Below, piece by piece: positions 24,991 through 35,880 of a DNA stretch of 64,000 nt (position 1 is the stretch's first letter; every line of letters begins with the position of its first letter). The notes beneath the pieces are model-generated. The model was not told the origin of the DNA and ran no database searches. It saw only the letters and a list, made by a program, of their open reading frames with translations. This stretch comes from Asterella californica. Taxonomy: Eukaryota; Streptophyta; Marchantiopsida; Marchantiales; Aytoniaceae. The stretch spans positions 5,146,001-5,210,000 of the forward strand of contig JAYKYS010000016.1 in NCBI GenBank assembly GCA_036924285.1, given 5' to 3'. Made by a program: the position numbers and the translations under genes.

Positions 24991-25416
24991 GTTAATGAAA
25001 CCTCTGGTCCTAGTCCTGCTGTGGTGGACTCACATGGACAGGACCATGGGGCATGGTTGGAGGTGCATGCGCTTTGCAACTGTTAATGAAACTTCTGGTC
25101 TGAGTCATGCTGTGGTGGACTCACATAGACAGTCCCATGGTCCGCGAAGACCTCAAAAGACATGTTAATGAAACTTCTGGTTTAATGAAATTTCTGTGGT
25201 GAAGTCACATAGACAGTCCCATGGTCCACGAATGCCTTAAAGGACATGTTAATGAAACTTCTAATCCGAGTCTTGCTGTGGTGGACTCACATGGACAATC
25301 CCAGGTCCACAAAAATCCAAAAGGAAATGTTAATGAAACTTCTGGTCAGAGTCCCACTGTGATGGACTCATATGGACAGTCCAATGGTCCACCGAATACC
25401 CAAAGGAAAAGTAATA
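24991..25416 (+). repeat. Five-unit tandem repeat, period about 81-89 bp
   Basis: Units start near 24991, 25079, 25164, 25248 and 25329. Each begins GTTAATGAAAC.TCT and continues with a GTGGTGGACTCACAT-type block and a CATGGTCCAC-type block. The last two units are the most alike in layout. Open frames that cross the array come from its lack of stops and are probably not genes. Confidence 0.85.
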
Positions 25417-25489
25417 CCATTTACCTATAAAGGCCAGAAACAGTAGAAAGTTTCTTGTGTATTCTTCTCCTTAAGCAGTCCACACGTTA

Positions 25490-25740
25490 TTCTGTATGTA
25501 GGTTACGATGGCAGTACTCCAAACTGTAAATTATACTTCTATGGGAGGCATGTGGCCGAACCGGTGCTCCTGTCCATAGGCAGTCTAAACGTAGAGAGCA
25601 ATCCAAGAAATTGAACATTTTCTACTAAGCCCACAAATGCTGCAAACTTCATTCTATACGTAGATTACGATGGTAGTACTCGAAACTTTAAATTACACTT
25701 CTATGGGTAGACCTCTGGCCGAACCGGTGCTCTTAAGACA
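25490..25740 (+). repeat. Direct duplication, two units of about 85 bp spaced 162 bp
   Basis: Copies near 25490-25575 and 25652-25735 share TTACGATGG.AGTACTC, CTTCTATGGG and GGCCGAACCGGTGCTC. This continues the repetitive block that begins at 24.9 kb and may belong to the same element. Confidence 0.75.
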
Positions 25741-26690
25741 AGCTCCAGTGAGAGGAAGATATTCGGGAGGAGTGCACTCGTCTTCGTCGGGGTTATGTTC
25801 CTGGACCGTGTGGTACCGTCTCGTGGTCGTTGTCGTACTCGGGATTCATCGTCACTCTTCCCATTCTGCGCTTAAGTATAAGTTCGCGTCAGCAGCAGTG
25901 CGGTCTATCGAAAGAGATCATGGGTTTCTTGGGATTGCAAGGGGAAAGGAGAGATCCACACTACGGAGAAGGACATTTCATCATCGAGCCTTGGAGACTG
26001 CAAGCATAGCGAAATATAACATGCAGATGTGGAGTGTGATACGTGGTCGTGGGGCACGTGGTAGCTCGAACAGACGATAAGCAGATGAGTAGCGGGCCAG
26101 CGGAAAACGTTGCTGCTGCTATGTATCTGCCAGTATGTCCTCCCCCGTCTCGTGTGACATCGCATCCAAATTCGTTTAGATTCTATAGCCTGTGAAATAA
26201 GATAAGGAAAGTAAGACCGATAGACGTAGTGCAAGTAGAGGAACGCATGGTGGCTGCGAAGCAAGAAGAAATGGAAGTATAACCGAAGAAAGACCGAAGA
26301 GCGAGCATCGAGAAAGAAAATCGGTGAGAAACGAGATGAAATTCTGACGTAGCGAAGGAAAATGCGGACAACGTATCGAAAGTACTCCCTCCAGAAGGAA
26401 AACGATAAAGACTGAAGGGCGTCGTGGTCACGCTCGGAAAAACAAAATTAGAGACCGCGGAGGAAAAAGTTTCAGAGGTCTGCTGTTGAGGTCGCCTTCC
26501 CGGGGTGTTCGACAAATAGGAGCCGTTGACGACGCAAGAAAGAAAGCGGAAGCGTCCGTCCGCTTCTTTCTTGCGGACGCTAAGGAAAAGACCACAAGGC
26601 GGTCTATCCACACATCCAATTTTAGATCCCATCATCCGCTCGTTATTTTCCCTGCACTTCCCAAAACCACGCTCTGGATGCATATTTAGG
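25740..26690. other. Purine-rich spacer with overlapping ORFs on both strands
   Basis: ORFs up to 166 codons occur on the minus strand (26183-26683), with overlapping ones on the plus strand. None has a domain, and the base composition (GAAAG-rich) explains the absence of stops. The inverted stretch TCCGTCCGCTTCTTTCTTGCGG near 26554, facing CAAGAAAGAAAGCGG near 26536, can fold back. I see no supported gene. Confidence 0.35.
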
Positions 26691-26697
26691 TGGAAGA

Positions 26698-26720
26698 GGA
26701 TGTATATTCACCCTCTTCTT
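26698..26720 (+). repeat. Copy of the ATGYATATTCACC end motif
   Basis: ATGTATATTCACCCTCTTC occurs at 26700, with GGAAGAGG just upstream at about 26692-26699. The 13-mer ATGTATATTCACC recurs exactly at 35306, beside the HUH ORF, and nearly exactly at 27332 and 28013. Confidence 0.5.
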
Positions 26721-26909
26721 TGCATTATCATCCAAGTCTAGTTAGTTCATTGTATTTTTTATTTCGACCAATCGTGTGTTGCAGTATATGGTAAGTAATA
26801 AACGGACCCTTCTAAGCACTCCGAAAGCACTTTCTCTTTATATGTCTGTAGTGAAAGAGAATTAAACGGACCCTTCTAAAGAAATCCTGGAGTGAACGAT
26901 AGCAGTATG

Positions 26910-26981
26910 GTGTACAGCATCGGATTCGAACCGGGTCAGTAACGTCTCTAGACCCAAGCTATTTCCGCTGCACTAACGGTA
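26910..26981 (-). repeat. Degenerate tRNA-like sequence
   Basis: On the minus strand an A-box-like TTAGTGCAGCGG is followed by a good B box (CCGGTTCGAATCC). The middle contains GGGTC and GACCC, which can pair over a 13-base loop. The T-stem has mismatches and the acceptor stem does not close, so this is more likely a tRNA pseudogene or SINE head than a working tRNA. Confidence 0.4.
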
Positions 26982-27327
26982 TTTTGTAAATAATCTCCTT
27001 ACGTAACCTTACAAATGGCACAACCCAGTATAGACAAGTTAGCTACTATAGTTTGACGCTTCAGGCCACTCCAACCAGATGTATACGGAGTTCACAGTAT
27101 TTTCTTTAGATTTGCTGCCTGTCACAGTAGTGCCCACACACTATAGACAACCCTTCAATAAGTTTTGTTTGGCATCTGCATTATGTCTGCAGCCGCTTCA
27201 TTTTCTGTCATGATTTATTTTTACTGTGTTTCTATAATATTAGAAGATAGGTTTAACTTTTTCACAACCAGATTCATCTCCCACTTTACGCGGTTGTCTT
27301 TTTTCTCTCCTCGATCGGATGTTCGCT

Positions 27328-27425
27328 TTGGATGCATATTCACCCTCTTCCTAGTTCGGTAGAGAGGGAATAATCATTTAATTTATACGTAACTTTTCCT
27401 ACAGAAAAGGTTAGGTATAAATTAA
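27328..27425 (+). repeat. Hairpin repeat family, copy a
   Basis: ATGCATATTCACCCTCTTCC is followed about 30 bases later by an imperfect inverted repeat: AATTTATACGTAACTTTTC (27380-27398) facing a GAAAAGGTTAGGTATAAATT arm (27403-27422) over a 4-5 base loop. The same order (TTCACCCTCT block, then a foldback containing CTAACC/GGTTAG) is seen at 30.25, 30.6 and 41.8 kb in reverse orientation. Confidence 0.6.
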
Positions 27426-28009
27426 ACGCTTCATTAAATCGTAATATCATTATGAGTACAGTTCTCCGGTCTTGTATCTTCTGAAGCACGAGAGCCGAGT
27501 AATCATTATGAATTTTCTCCTGCTTTCCCCGTGTTTCCAAGCACGGGCTAACACATAATGTTTATATATTTTTTAATTTTTATATTTATTTAGTATATTT
27601 TCTACTTAACACTTTTTTCTAGATAACAATAAACGAGCAAAAGTTCCCGGAGTTCATCGGGGATGTATATTAGGTTATGGGAAGGATTCTCATGTATCCA
27701 ACTTTTAACTATATAGATCTCAGTAAGTTTTAACTACATTGCATTGAAACAAACCACAAAGTGTAAAGAATTATGAATATTTATCAGTTGAATTGAAATT
27801 CTGCTGATTCCATGACAGAATGAATACTCTGTGATAAAAAGAATTTTATGTTAATGGTTTTTCTGTGCTTCGTCACCGTAAACTCCAGAAATGAGACGAT
27901 CTAGATGTCCTTGGAGTTTTATACTAGAATTAGGGGTATAACAGGAGGCTGTACGCATTAAGATCTTCTTTTTTCCGATTATTGAATAGAAACAGTTTTT
28001 TTCCACATA

Positions 28010-28050
28010 GACATGCATATTCATCCTCTTCCCAGATGAAAGAGTCCAAG
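28010..28050 (+). repeat. Hairpin repeat family, partial copy
   Basis: ACATGCATATTCATCCTCTTCC matches the end motif of the copies at 26.70 and 27.33 kb. The foldback part is not clear here. Confidence 0.45.
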
Positions 28051-30240
28051 ACGCTCATTAGTTTGGTGATACAGTATATTGGAATAACACTTTCTGAAGC
28101 ACGTTATGTCAGGAGAATCCGCAATTATATTCTTTTTGTTAACACTATTTTTATTTTTATTTTTTTCTAGGAATTAAACAGCCAACTTTATTACTCCTTT
28201 TGTTAACACATAACAGTTGCCTTAAATTTCAGATTTCACATTTATTTGTGTATAATGTATTTTTTTAACATATACACATTTTGGATAACAAAAGTCGAAA
28301 GAGATTTCTCTCATCTACGGACAAGGTTGGCTCCTCTCATCGTGACTTGCGCAAATCCCAATATGTAAAATTCTGTTTATATCTTTGTTTTTCTTCTTAT
28401 TTCCCTCAGTCAGAAGTTCATGTTACATGCACATTCACCTTGAGAGAAATGCATATATGATTTTAATATTTCTTCTTGGAAGGGTTTGTTATAAATGAAA
28501 ATATATTTAAACTAAAAATTTCATTATTTATGGTAGATTGGGTTGACTTGGCTTACTTCACTTACAATGCTTCTTTCCCTATCTTGCCTAGTGTAAACTG
28601 TAGCTATACAAAGAAGATCAAAATTGTAATTCACTAAGAGGAGTAGAGAACCATGGTTTAATTTAGAACTTCAAAATTACAAGTTCAAAGTTTTTTATTC
28701 TTCTCATGTCCACTCTGAGTTTCATACTGAAGCCTCTATCCTCCTTGTACATGGTAAATTAATGCAAGAGTTTGGATGTCTATCTGGATTAGCAAGAGCT
28801 CTTGCGCAATTTTCCAACCGATTTATGAAATAGACATAACCAAAGAAGTATAAGAACCAATCGTTTGCAAGAGTTTTCTCGTTCTTGCAGCAATTGTTCT
28901 CTTTCCCATCGTCGATCCAAACTGTCGTTGGGATCTTGTAAGAGGTTCAATGCTTGTTTACGTTAAATATTAAACATTCAATAACTTTTTATTCCAAATG
29001 GACGAACGGGAGAAACCACTCATATATCTATGATTCTTCAAGTTCTTTCAACCACTCTCTGGAATTAAAACCGACTTAGAAAAACCAGATACTCGTAGAA
29101 AGGAAGATCTTAATTACTTTAACCTAAGTAGCTATTAAGTTACTAGGAGTTCTAGTCGAATTAACAAATACTATTCATATCTCCATCTCAAATCGTACGA
29201 AAAGTTTTCATTTCATATGGTTCTCTAATGATAATTTGATAAGAAAACTGCTTCTTTATTCATATTTAGCTATTGATATAATACTCAAGTTTCTTGTTTT
29301 ACAAGGCTCACGGGAGTATTTCGGTGAGCCACTATACTTTCTAAAGAGATACCTCCAAGTGTAACATCTTTTCTGGCTGGTATCCATAAAAGAGAAGAAA
29401 AAGAAATTCATGTTTAGATAGACACTGCCATAAGCAGTTTGTATATATTTATAAGTAACTAGTTATACTTAATATTCCTCTCGTCTTTTCTCTTTTTTCT
29501 TGGAAAGTATTTTCTTACATAACTTCTTTCTCAGTCATTTCCTGCAAGGTAGATTTTTCTGCAGTATACTGCCATCAGTACCACATATGAATTTTCTCCA
29601 AAGTCTCGCTTTTATCCGTTTTTGCTTTTCCGTTACGGAGGTAACTTTGGATGCACATATTTTCTTGTTTCTGTTGTTAGAGAGAAAAATACAATTTCAT
29701 TGGAGAAACAATATGAGAAATCGCATAGAAGTGAAGATGAATTATGTGGTGTTCACATCTCTTCTTGAAGTCGCTTACAGAAATCTCTTGGTTACTGAAG
29801 TCCTATATTTTCCACTCATATATTAGTTTGATTCTGTTGTCTACATAATGATGCTGCACTAAAACTTTTGGCGTAACTGAAATTGTGGTAATTATTTATC
29901 ATTTTGATAATGATATTCTTCTTAGAAACAATACTTTGGGTTTGTTGGGAAAGAAACTAAAGAGCTGAAAATTTTCAGTACACCTTTTATTCGCATGTGC
30001 ATTTCTTTGTGCATTTCCATCTCAATATGTGCATGCAAGATCCACTTTGGGAAATTTTTGTTTGTTTTCTGTTATCAGAAAAACATATAAGTGTCATATG
30101 GGAAATTTATTTTGAAATATCCAGAAAAATAAATTTAACTATAAATATTAAATAATAATCGCATCTAGGATCTACCCTTAAAAAGAAGGTGATAGACTCG
30201 TTTCTAGAACTGCAAGTACGAGAGTTTATTATTTTAATTT
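28050..30240. other. AT-rich spacer
   Basis: Long AT-rich stretch without supported coding sequence. A weaker version of the end motif (ATGCACATTCACC) is at about 28428. The 108-codon ORF at 29500-29826 has no domain and is composition-driven. Confidence 0.35.
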
Positions 30241-30243
30241 TAA

Positions 30244-30350
30244 AAGTAATAATTTATTTATCTAACCCTTCCAAACGGGAAAAAAATGGCTAATGAATTT
30301 GCATATTTGCATCTCCATCTTATGATGGAGGAAGTGAATAACCATGCTCA
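30244..30350 (-). repeat. Hairpin repeat family, copy b
   Basis: Read on the minus strand this copy shows TATTCACTTCCTCC, then a perfect 7-bp hairpin (CTCCATC at 30313-30319 with GATGGAG at 30324-30330), then GGAAGGGTTAGATAAATAAA. The order agrees with copies a, c and d. Confidence 0.55.
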
Positions 30351-30570
30351 ATCATCTGGACCTTTTGCTCTCTTTATGATATCTGAAATGTTATAAGTAT
30401 TATATAAATATCCTAGACTAAGTTCACAAAAATTAAAATTAAAAAATTAATCTTAAATGTTAGTCGTTCAAATAGAATGTAAACATAAAACCCATAAGTG
30501 GAGTGCACAGCGACGCGCTTCAAAGAGAACAAGAAGGGGAACTTACTGAACCAAAATTATCAATGAATAC

Positions 30571-30662
30571 ACTAATTTATCACCTAACCCTTCCCGTCAG
30601 AAGGGTTAGGTAATTAACGAAGGAGCCCTCTTCCATCTTCAGACGGGAGAGGGTGAATAAAC
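30571..30662 (-). repeat. Hairpin repeat family, copy c, with an 11-bp perfect hairpin
   Basis: CCTAACCCTTC (30583-30593) and GAAGGGTTAGG (30600-30610) form a perfect 11-bp stem over a 6-base loop. A second stem pairs CCCTCTTCC (30626-30634) with GGGAGAGGG (30645-30653), with one mismatch. The copy ends GGGTGAATAA, the reverse of the TTATTCACCC motif. Confidence 0.7.
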
Positions 30663-30664
30663 AA

Positions 30665-32940
30665 CCGTGAATGCTAATGGAGGAGGTGAATATATATGCA
30701 AGCCTAAGCAAGCTCGATTTCATCCAGAAACATCCACATGGAGATTCCTTGTCATCCGCTCTGCAACCGTTGCGCTTCGTTTCTTCTTTCTCACCTACTT
30801 TCCGTCCTTGCGCGGCAGGGCCTCGTCTTTGCGAGGATGGCAATCACCTCCAGCTGGAGAGCCCTTACAATACATTACAAGTAGGTGAAGTCCATCAATG
30901 CTGCTCTCAGCGCGGCGTTTGGAGTAGGAGGAGGGTAAGCACGAAGTTGCTGGAGCTCAGACGGTGCCCCTTCCAAGAAACGGACTTCAGTTCAGTCACA
31001 TCCCTAAAGACTAAAGACGATGTTTGTTCATTTGCTCAAACTGACCACCTTGCCTTCTACGTCAGGCACAGCAGCTCACGCAGGTTACGGTATTTCCACG
31101 AGATATCCTCGACGCTTGTCTGAGTGAAGATATATATATTCAGCTACCTGAAATACTTACCGCTTGTGGGCTGCAGGACTTTCGATATTTGTGTGGGTTC
31201 ATGTTTGCAATCGCTGGAACGACGTACCGAATAGTAACTGGCACTTTAGGGTTCGATCTGCGAGTTGGAACTGATAGTGCGTACCTTTGCCCGTAGTAGG
31301 TCGTGAAGTTGATGATGGTAACAGACGATAGTGTTGCTCCAGTTTCCTCTGTCGAACCGGAGAGTAGGGTTTCCCGGTTTAACTTGCTGCTTGTCTCTTA
31401 GTACACAGACAGATAGTAACCTACTCTTCCAGAACTCCTTCCCTGACTTTACTGAGGGAAGCCTTATCGCCTCCTGTTTGTCACTCGAAGCGGCTTGCTG
31501 TCCACCTTTTCTTCGGGCTTGATGGAAGAGCTTGACCTTCGCTTCTGACCCATCCCTTAGATTTTCGAACTCGCTTTGTTCGGGATTACTCGTGACTCGT
31601 ACCTGAGAACAATATAACGCCATCATGAAGAACGGGTAAAGAAATATTAACCGAATAACCGGGTCTGCACTCATGATGACTTCATGTAGAATACTAATTT
31701 CTAGGGGATCCAGCGACCAATCTATTGTTTATCCTCATGCTCAGTCAGACTTCAGGTGTTTGCCCCATCTTTGGCGACCCACTCTGTTTTATCACCTTTT
31801 ACTACCAAGTGTACGATACCTACAAGGAGATCCAGTTCCACCACCACCTTGCGAGTCTTCTTTGGCGCCTGTACGTGGTTGGACCCACCTCGAAGAAGCA
31901 TTTGGATTCCACAAGTAAGAAAGAGCTAACCAAGCACATAAAAGGTTCAAAGAAGGATTTTACTGGAGGTTATTTGAGATTCACACTTGCACGGATCGCT
32001 TTACAGGCAGGGTCTTCGGGCAAAACGCAGTCGCACCTCTCACTTCTTGTACTTCATCTCGGGATGATGAATGGACAAAGCGGTGGTCGTGACTATTTTA
32101 TGCTCTCTAATAACAGCTTTAGCGCTTATCTCAGGGGATCTCCCAACTACAGGGGCTGTGTACTATTCATGTAGGAGATGTTGGCATGTGTCGCGCATCG
32201 GGTGTTACTGATAAGCACAACTTAACGATCGAAACACTTTACCATCGGTCACTTTGTCCTCTGTCTTACCGGAATTACGTGCGGATCTGGGGACGAGATT
32301 GAAAAGAATTTTAACAATGGAGACACAAAACACGAGCATTTGCTGGCTCACGGAAGGTAAGGACACACCCAATCCCCACACACACAGAACGTAGGAAGGC
32401 AAGGCCGCTAGGTTCGACCCGAGGTCTGGAGCTGCCCACAGCGCCTTCCGCCTAGTGTTCATTCGTTCATTCATCAATCCTGCAGTGTTGTAAGTGGGAG
32501 GCAGCAGAATTCGCGGAGTGCATCAGTGAAGTGCTTGTACGTACAAGCCGTTCTGCAAGAAAGGAAGCAGGTTGATCCAGTTCTTGAACTACGACTACCA
32601 CCCTCGTTGCTGCTCGTTCCTCTCAGAAACGTTCTGGCTCGTCGAGTTTGTACTTATAACGTTCTTGCCTACCGGAGACGTGGCGCGAAAGATCTGAAAG
32701 GGAAAATCCCTCCCCTGCGTAGCGGATCTGAAGGCCTTCCATGTTTGACTTCTAGGCTACAGTCCTGTCCCGTCGCGTATTGACTCTCACGAAGACAGTG
32801 CACAGCGTCTGTGTATGGACCTGGAGCGTGGAGAAGCTCAAGTGCCCTAAGCGAAAGATCGGCAGCTGGATCAGAAAGACTTGACGAGTTGCTACTGCTG
32901 CGGAGACGAACACAGGCGGAGAATCCCGTGATTCACTGCA
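30665..32940. other. Spacer with ORFs but no supported gene
   Basis: ORFs of 142-150 codons at 30671-31123, 31246-31674 (-) and 31725-32174 have no recognisable domain and no splice-linked partner. A tRNA-like B box (GGGTCGAACCT on the minus strand) is near 32411-32421. The last part, up to 32988, is likely the promoter and leader of the membrane-protein gene. Confidence 0.35.
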
Positions 32941-32988
32941 AAAGTGAGGCAGATTCTCGCAGTTGCGGTGAACTGTTGTGAGCTCAAG

Positions 32989-33393
32989 ATGGCGGAAGGA
33001 AGACCAGTCGCTATGATGCAGGAAGGACCCTCGCCGGTGGTTCCCATCGTTATCTTAGCAATAGTGGGGGTGATGTTGAGCTTCTCAAGCGTCTTTCAGG
33101 TGGATCCCGGTTACATGCAGGCCACTTTGGAGTCAGTACAATCGCATTTCTTCTTGGGTGCTCTGCTTATTCCCGTATGCATATTCCTCATCGTTCAAGC
33201 TGTTGGTATGCCTCAAGTGAACATGCCGGGACCTGCTGTTTCTTACAATCCTATTGTGGAGTCGTTGATGCAAGATCCCACGACATCAATTTTTCTGTTC
33301 ATTGTCATCGTATGTCTCCTCGTTGCAATATCCTTCCATAGTTATATCCATGCTCCGTGGCAGCCACCTGCATACTATGAGCGACGCTACTGA
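32989..33393 (+). CDS. Small three-helix membrane protein, 134 aa
   Basis: The frame is open from 32944, but the first ATG is at 32989 (MAEGRPVAMMQEGPSPVVP). Three hydrophobic segments are visible, at about residues 18-39, 53-76 and 98-120. They are separated by short polar loops, and the protein ends in a polar, aromatic tail (PPAYYERRY). There is no signal-peptide cleavage pattern; the first hydrophobic segment looks like a membrane anchor. Length, hydropathy and even codon use in a non-repetitive GC-balanced stretch argue for a real intronless gene. I do not recognise the family, and the topology and target membrane cannot be decided here. Confidence 0.7.
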   Translation: MAEGRPVAMMQEGPSPVVPIVILAIVGVMLSFSSVFQVDPGYMQATLESVQSHFFLGALLIPVCIFLIVQAVGMPQVNMPGPAVSYNPIVESLMQDPTTSIFLFIVIVCLLVAISFHSYIHAPWQPPAYYERRY

Positions 33394-35300
33394 GGACTCT
33401 GCAGGTTCGACGGTTTAAAGCTTTGAACATTTCCTGGTTGAAATGTACTTCTGGACCGGTTCGTTGAAGTTCTTCCTTATGTAAATCTGTCAGTTGTATA
33501 TGGGATTATTTGTACTTTTCGGGTTTCAGGTTCGACCTGGGTACTTCTGTTCGCTCTAAACGTTGCCTGAGTATCCCTTCTATGTTGGTTTTCCACTGAG
33601 ACGGTCACAGTTACCGCGTGGCGCCTTAGTTTTTCAGTTATAGTTCGAGAATACCTTGCTTTCTTCATAGCTTAGACCAGCGCGGCCAGTCCTTCCACAC
33701 TCGTCTGCACGTACAGGCCAAACGATACCAGACGTAACAACGCCCGTATAGAATTGACGGTCGTACTAAGATAGCAAGTGCATATGTGATCTGAGAGCAA
33801 GTAGACGCGTGACAAACCCTACTTTGATTGCCCTTTTCATGGTTTGGAGTCTCTTGATCACCTTCCAAGCAGATGTACCGACTGTCCTGCCATATCGGCA
33901 GAATCTAACAGAGCTGTGTGAAGCGCACGTTCCCGCTTGAATGTTCGGACTACATGCGGAGATTATTAGGTGCTTGGATGTGAATTTGGGAGGAACCATT
34001 ACTGCTGTCGACTCGGTCTGGGTGGAGGATTTGTGTGGGTTTCAGATGACGGACCATGAAGGTCCACTCGAGATCAGTTCTCTACCTCCAAGACAGGTGA
34101 AGAGAAACAGGATCTTCTTTCTTTGGAATCTTGTTGTAGGCATGAACGAAGCTGGCTACCAATTGAGCTTCCTACGAAACGAAATAGTTCGGCATAAGAC
34201 GTCATAGATGAGGGTCCTCCCCTTACGGTTGCTCAGAAATTTACTAGTATCTTGCATATTTCGTCGGCCGTATTTGAACGCACGATAGAGAGGACTGTAA
34301 TATCTCTTTTGAGATATTGACCTGTGCTCTGTGATATACGGTTTGTTCCACACCTAGTCCTCGTAGTAAGGTTTTCGTCGTGTCAGCAGTGTATAGAGCT
34401 AATCACAATACAGGATTTGGAGATTCTGTGGGCAAGTGATCCACAAAAGTGTAGAAGACTGTCAATGCCAAGGTTCGGCTTAAACCCACAATGCGACCAT
34501 TTCCAGCACAGTTTGAATTATTTTTCATGCTTGTTAGGCGGTATGTTGAGACCGTCGTCCATGGCTCGATAGCAAGCCATACATTGATTACTACGTACAA
34601 CTCTGTATGTATTACTATGACATGATTTAGGTTTTTTGGACAGGAACGGAGAAGATAAGAGTTTAGCTTTTAGTCGAAACTCTTGCGACCATATATCACA
34701 TTTTCGTTTGTGCACCTCAGATATAGTATCACCGACCGCGAAGGCACTCCACTGTTAATTTGTATCTTGCCTCTGTAGTTTTCCAGACGTTCTGACGGGA
34801 ATTGAAGACCTAAATTGAAATCAGAATTCCCAGAATTTAAATTTAAATCAAAATTTAAGACCTTCTGAGCGGACAGATTTTACAGGCCTAGTTCAGATGA
34901 ATTCACCATTGACCCTGTTGCCACTCTGACACAATGTGCAAGCAGTGGCTCTAATGAAGGGGGGAGGAACAAAGGCCAAGACGAAATTCCCAGCTGTAGA
35001 TCACTATCACTCAGGAGGCACGCCGAGTTTGAGTTCTGTTACTCCACTCATTATTTCTGTTTCCAGACACCTTTTCTTCTGTGTGATGTGTTTTTAGGCC
35101 TCTTTCGCAGTGGGATGCCGGGCGCTGCTGCCGTTTCCAGCCTTCGACCCTCCGGCAGGAGGATTCGACCCCACAACGCCCCGGCTCGATCTCTGTTTCC
35201 AGACAGCGTGAAATCGAGGATGCACAATGAAGCGTGTTACCTACGTCTAGCGTGGTACACAGTGCGGATTGTTGAATCTGGGAATGCGCAGACTTCCAGA
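33394..35300. other. Spacer without supported genes
   Basis: There are only short ORFs here. The sequence at 34829-34862 (repeated AATTTAAA and AAATTTAA) is a low-complexity AT palindrome. The first part is presumably the 3' untranslated region of the membrane-protein gene. Confidence 0.35.
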
Positions 35301-35304
35301 TACT

Positions 35305-35318
35305 CATGTATATTCACC
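35305..35318 (+). repeat. End motif ATGTATATTCACC on the 3' side of the HUH ORF
   Basis: The sequence at 35306-35318 is identical to 26700-26712 and close to the start of the hairpin repeat copies. A related GGATGTATATT is at 38171-38181, on the other side of the HUH ORF. These two could mark the ends of one element, but only 9-10 bases are shared between them. Confidence 0.3.
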
Positions 35319-35653
35319 TAGCGGAAGTTGAATAGGGGGGTTTTGGTTGCCAAATATTTTTCAATTATTTTTACGTTTCGGCCAATGCCATTGGCGCATA
35401 CAGTCGCTCGGTGCCGTTCTGTCTAATTTTTTAGTCCTTTCGGCGCAGTGAGGCAAAAAATCCATTTTCGGACGATTCGTTTCTGACGATAACACATGAC
35501 AGTTTGCAAAATATTTTCTTTATAAACGTTATGGTGTCAAACACAGCTGCCAGCACAAGGTTCCAGTTCCGTACATATTTCATGAGACAGGGAGTCTGCC
35601 TGCATAGCAGACTGGAATAAAGTCTGTAGGACAGCGAAGCCACTTACTACACA

Positions 35654-35833
35654 ACACAGTAAATTGATACATATCGAAGAGTATATAGAGCACAATAAAG
35701 GCTTTGCTGTAGAGACAGAGAACCATAAACTGTAGAAAAGGCTCCGCTAACTACACAGCGGAGTAGTCACTGAGCACACAGTAAACTGATACATATCGAA
35801 GAGTATAAAGAGGACAATAAAGGCTTTGCTCTA
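35654..35833. repeat. Direct repeat pair (about 58 bp, spacing 122 bp) with a hairpin between
   Basis: Copies at 35654-35712 and 35776-35833 share ACACAGTAAA.TGATACATA, then TCGAAGAGTATA.AGAG and ACAATAAAGGCTTTGCT, with about five differences. Between them a perfect 7-bp hairpin pairs CTCCGCT (35742-35748) with AGCGGAG (35757-35763) over 8 bases. The block lies just downstream of the HUH ORF, where the subterminal signals of a rolling-circle-type element would be expected. Confidence 0.8.
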
Positions 35834-35880
35834 GCTGTGTGGACTAGAAGCTACGAAGTAGACTGTACAGGCTCCACTAT

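Noticed and set aside
24991..25416. CRISPR array
   Set aside because: The five units are diverged along their whole length, with no constant-repeat/variable-spacer pattern, and the genome is a plant nuclear one.
26183..26683. 166-codon minus-strand ORF
   Set aside because: The purine-rich composition suppresses stops on both strands, and there are overlapping plus-strand ORFs of similar quality and no recognisable domain.
26910..26981. Functional tRNA gene
   Set aside because: B box present, but the T and acceptor stems do not pair properly and no normal anticodon arm is formed.
31246..32174. ORFs of 142 and 149 codons
   Set aside because: No domain, no favourable start context seen, no partner exon; the composition matches the surrounding spacer.
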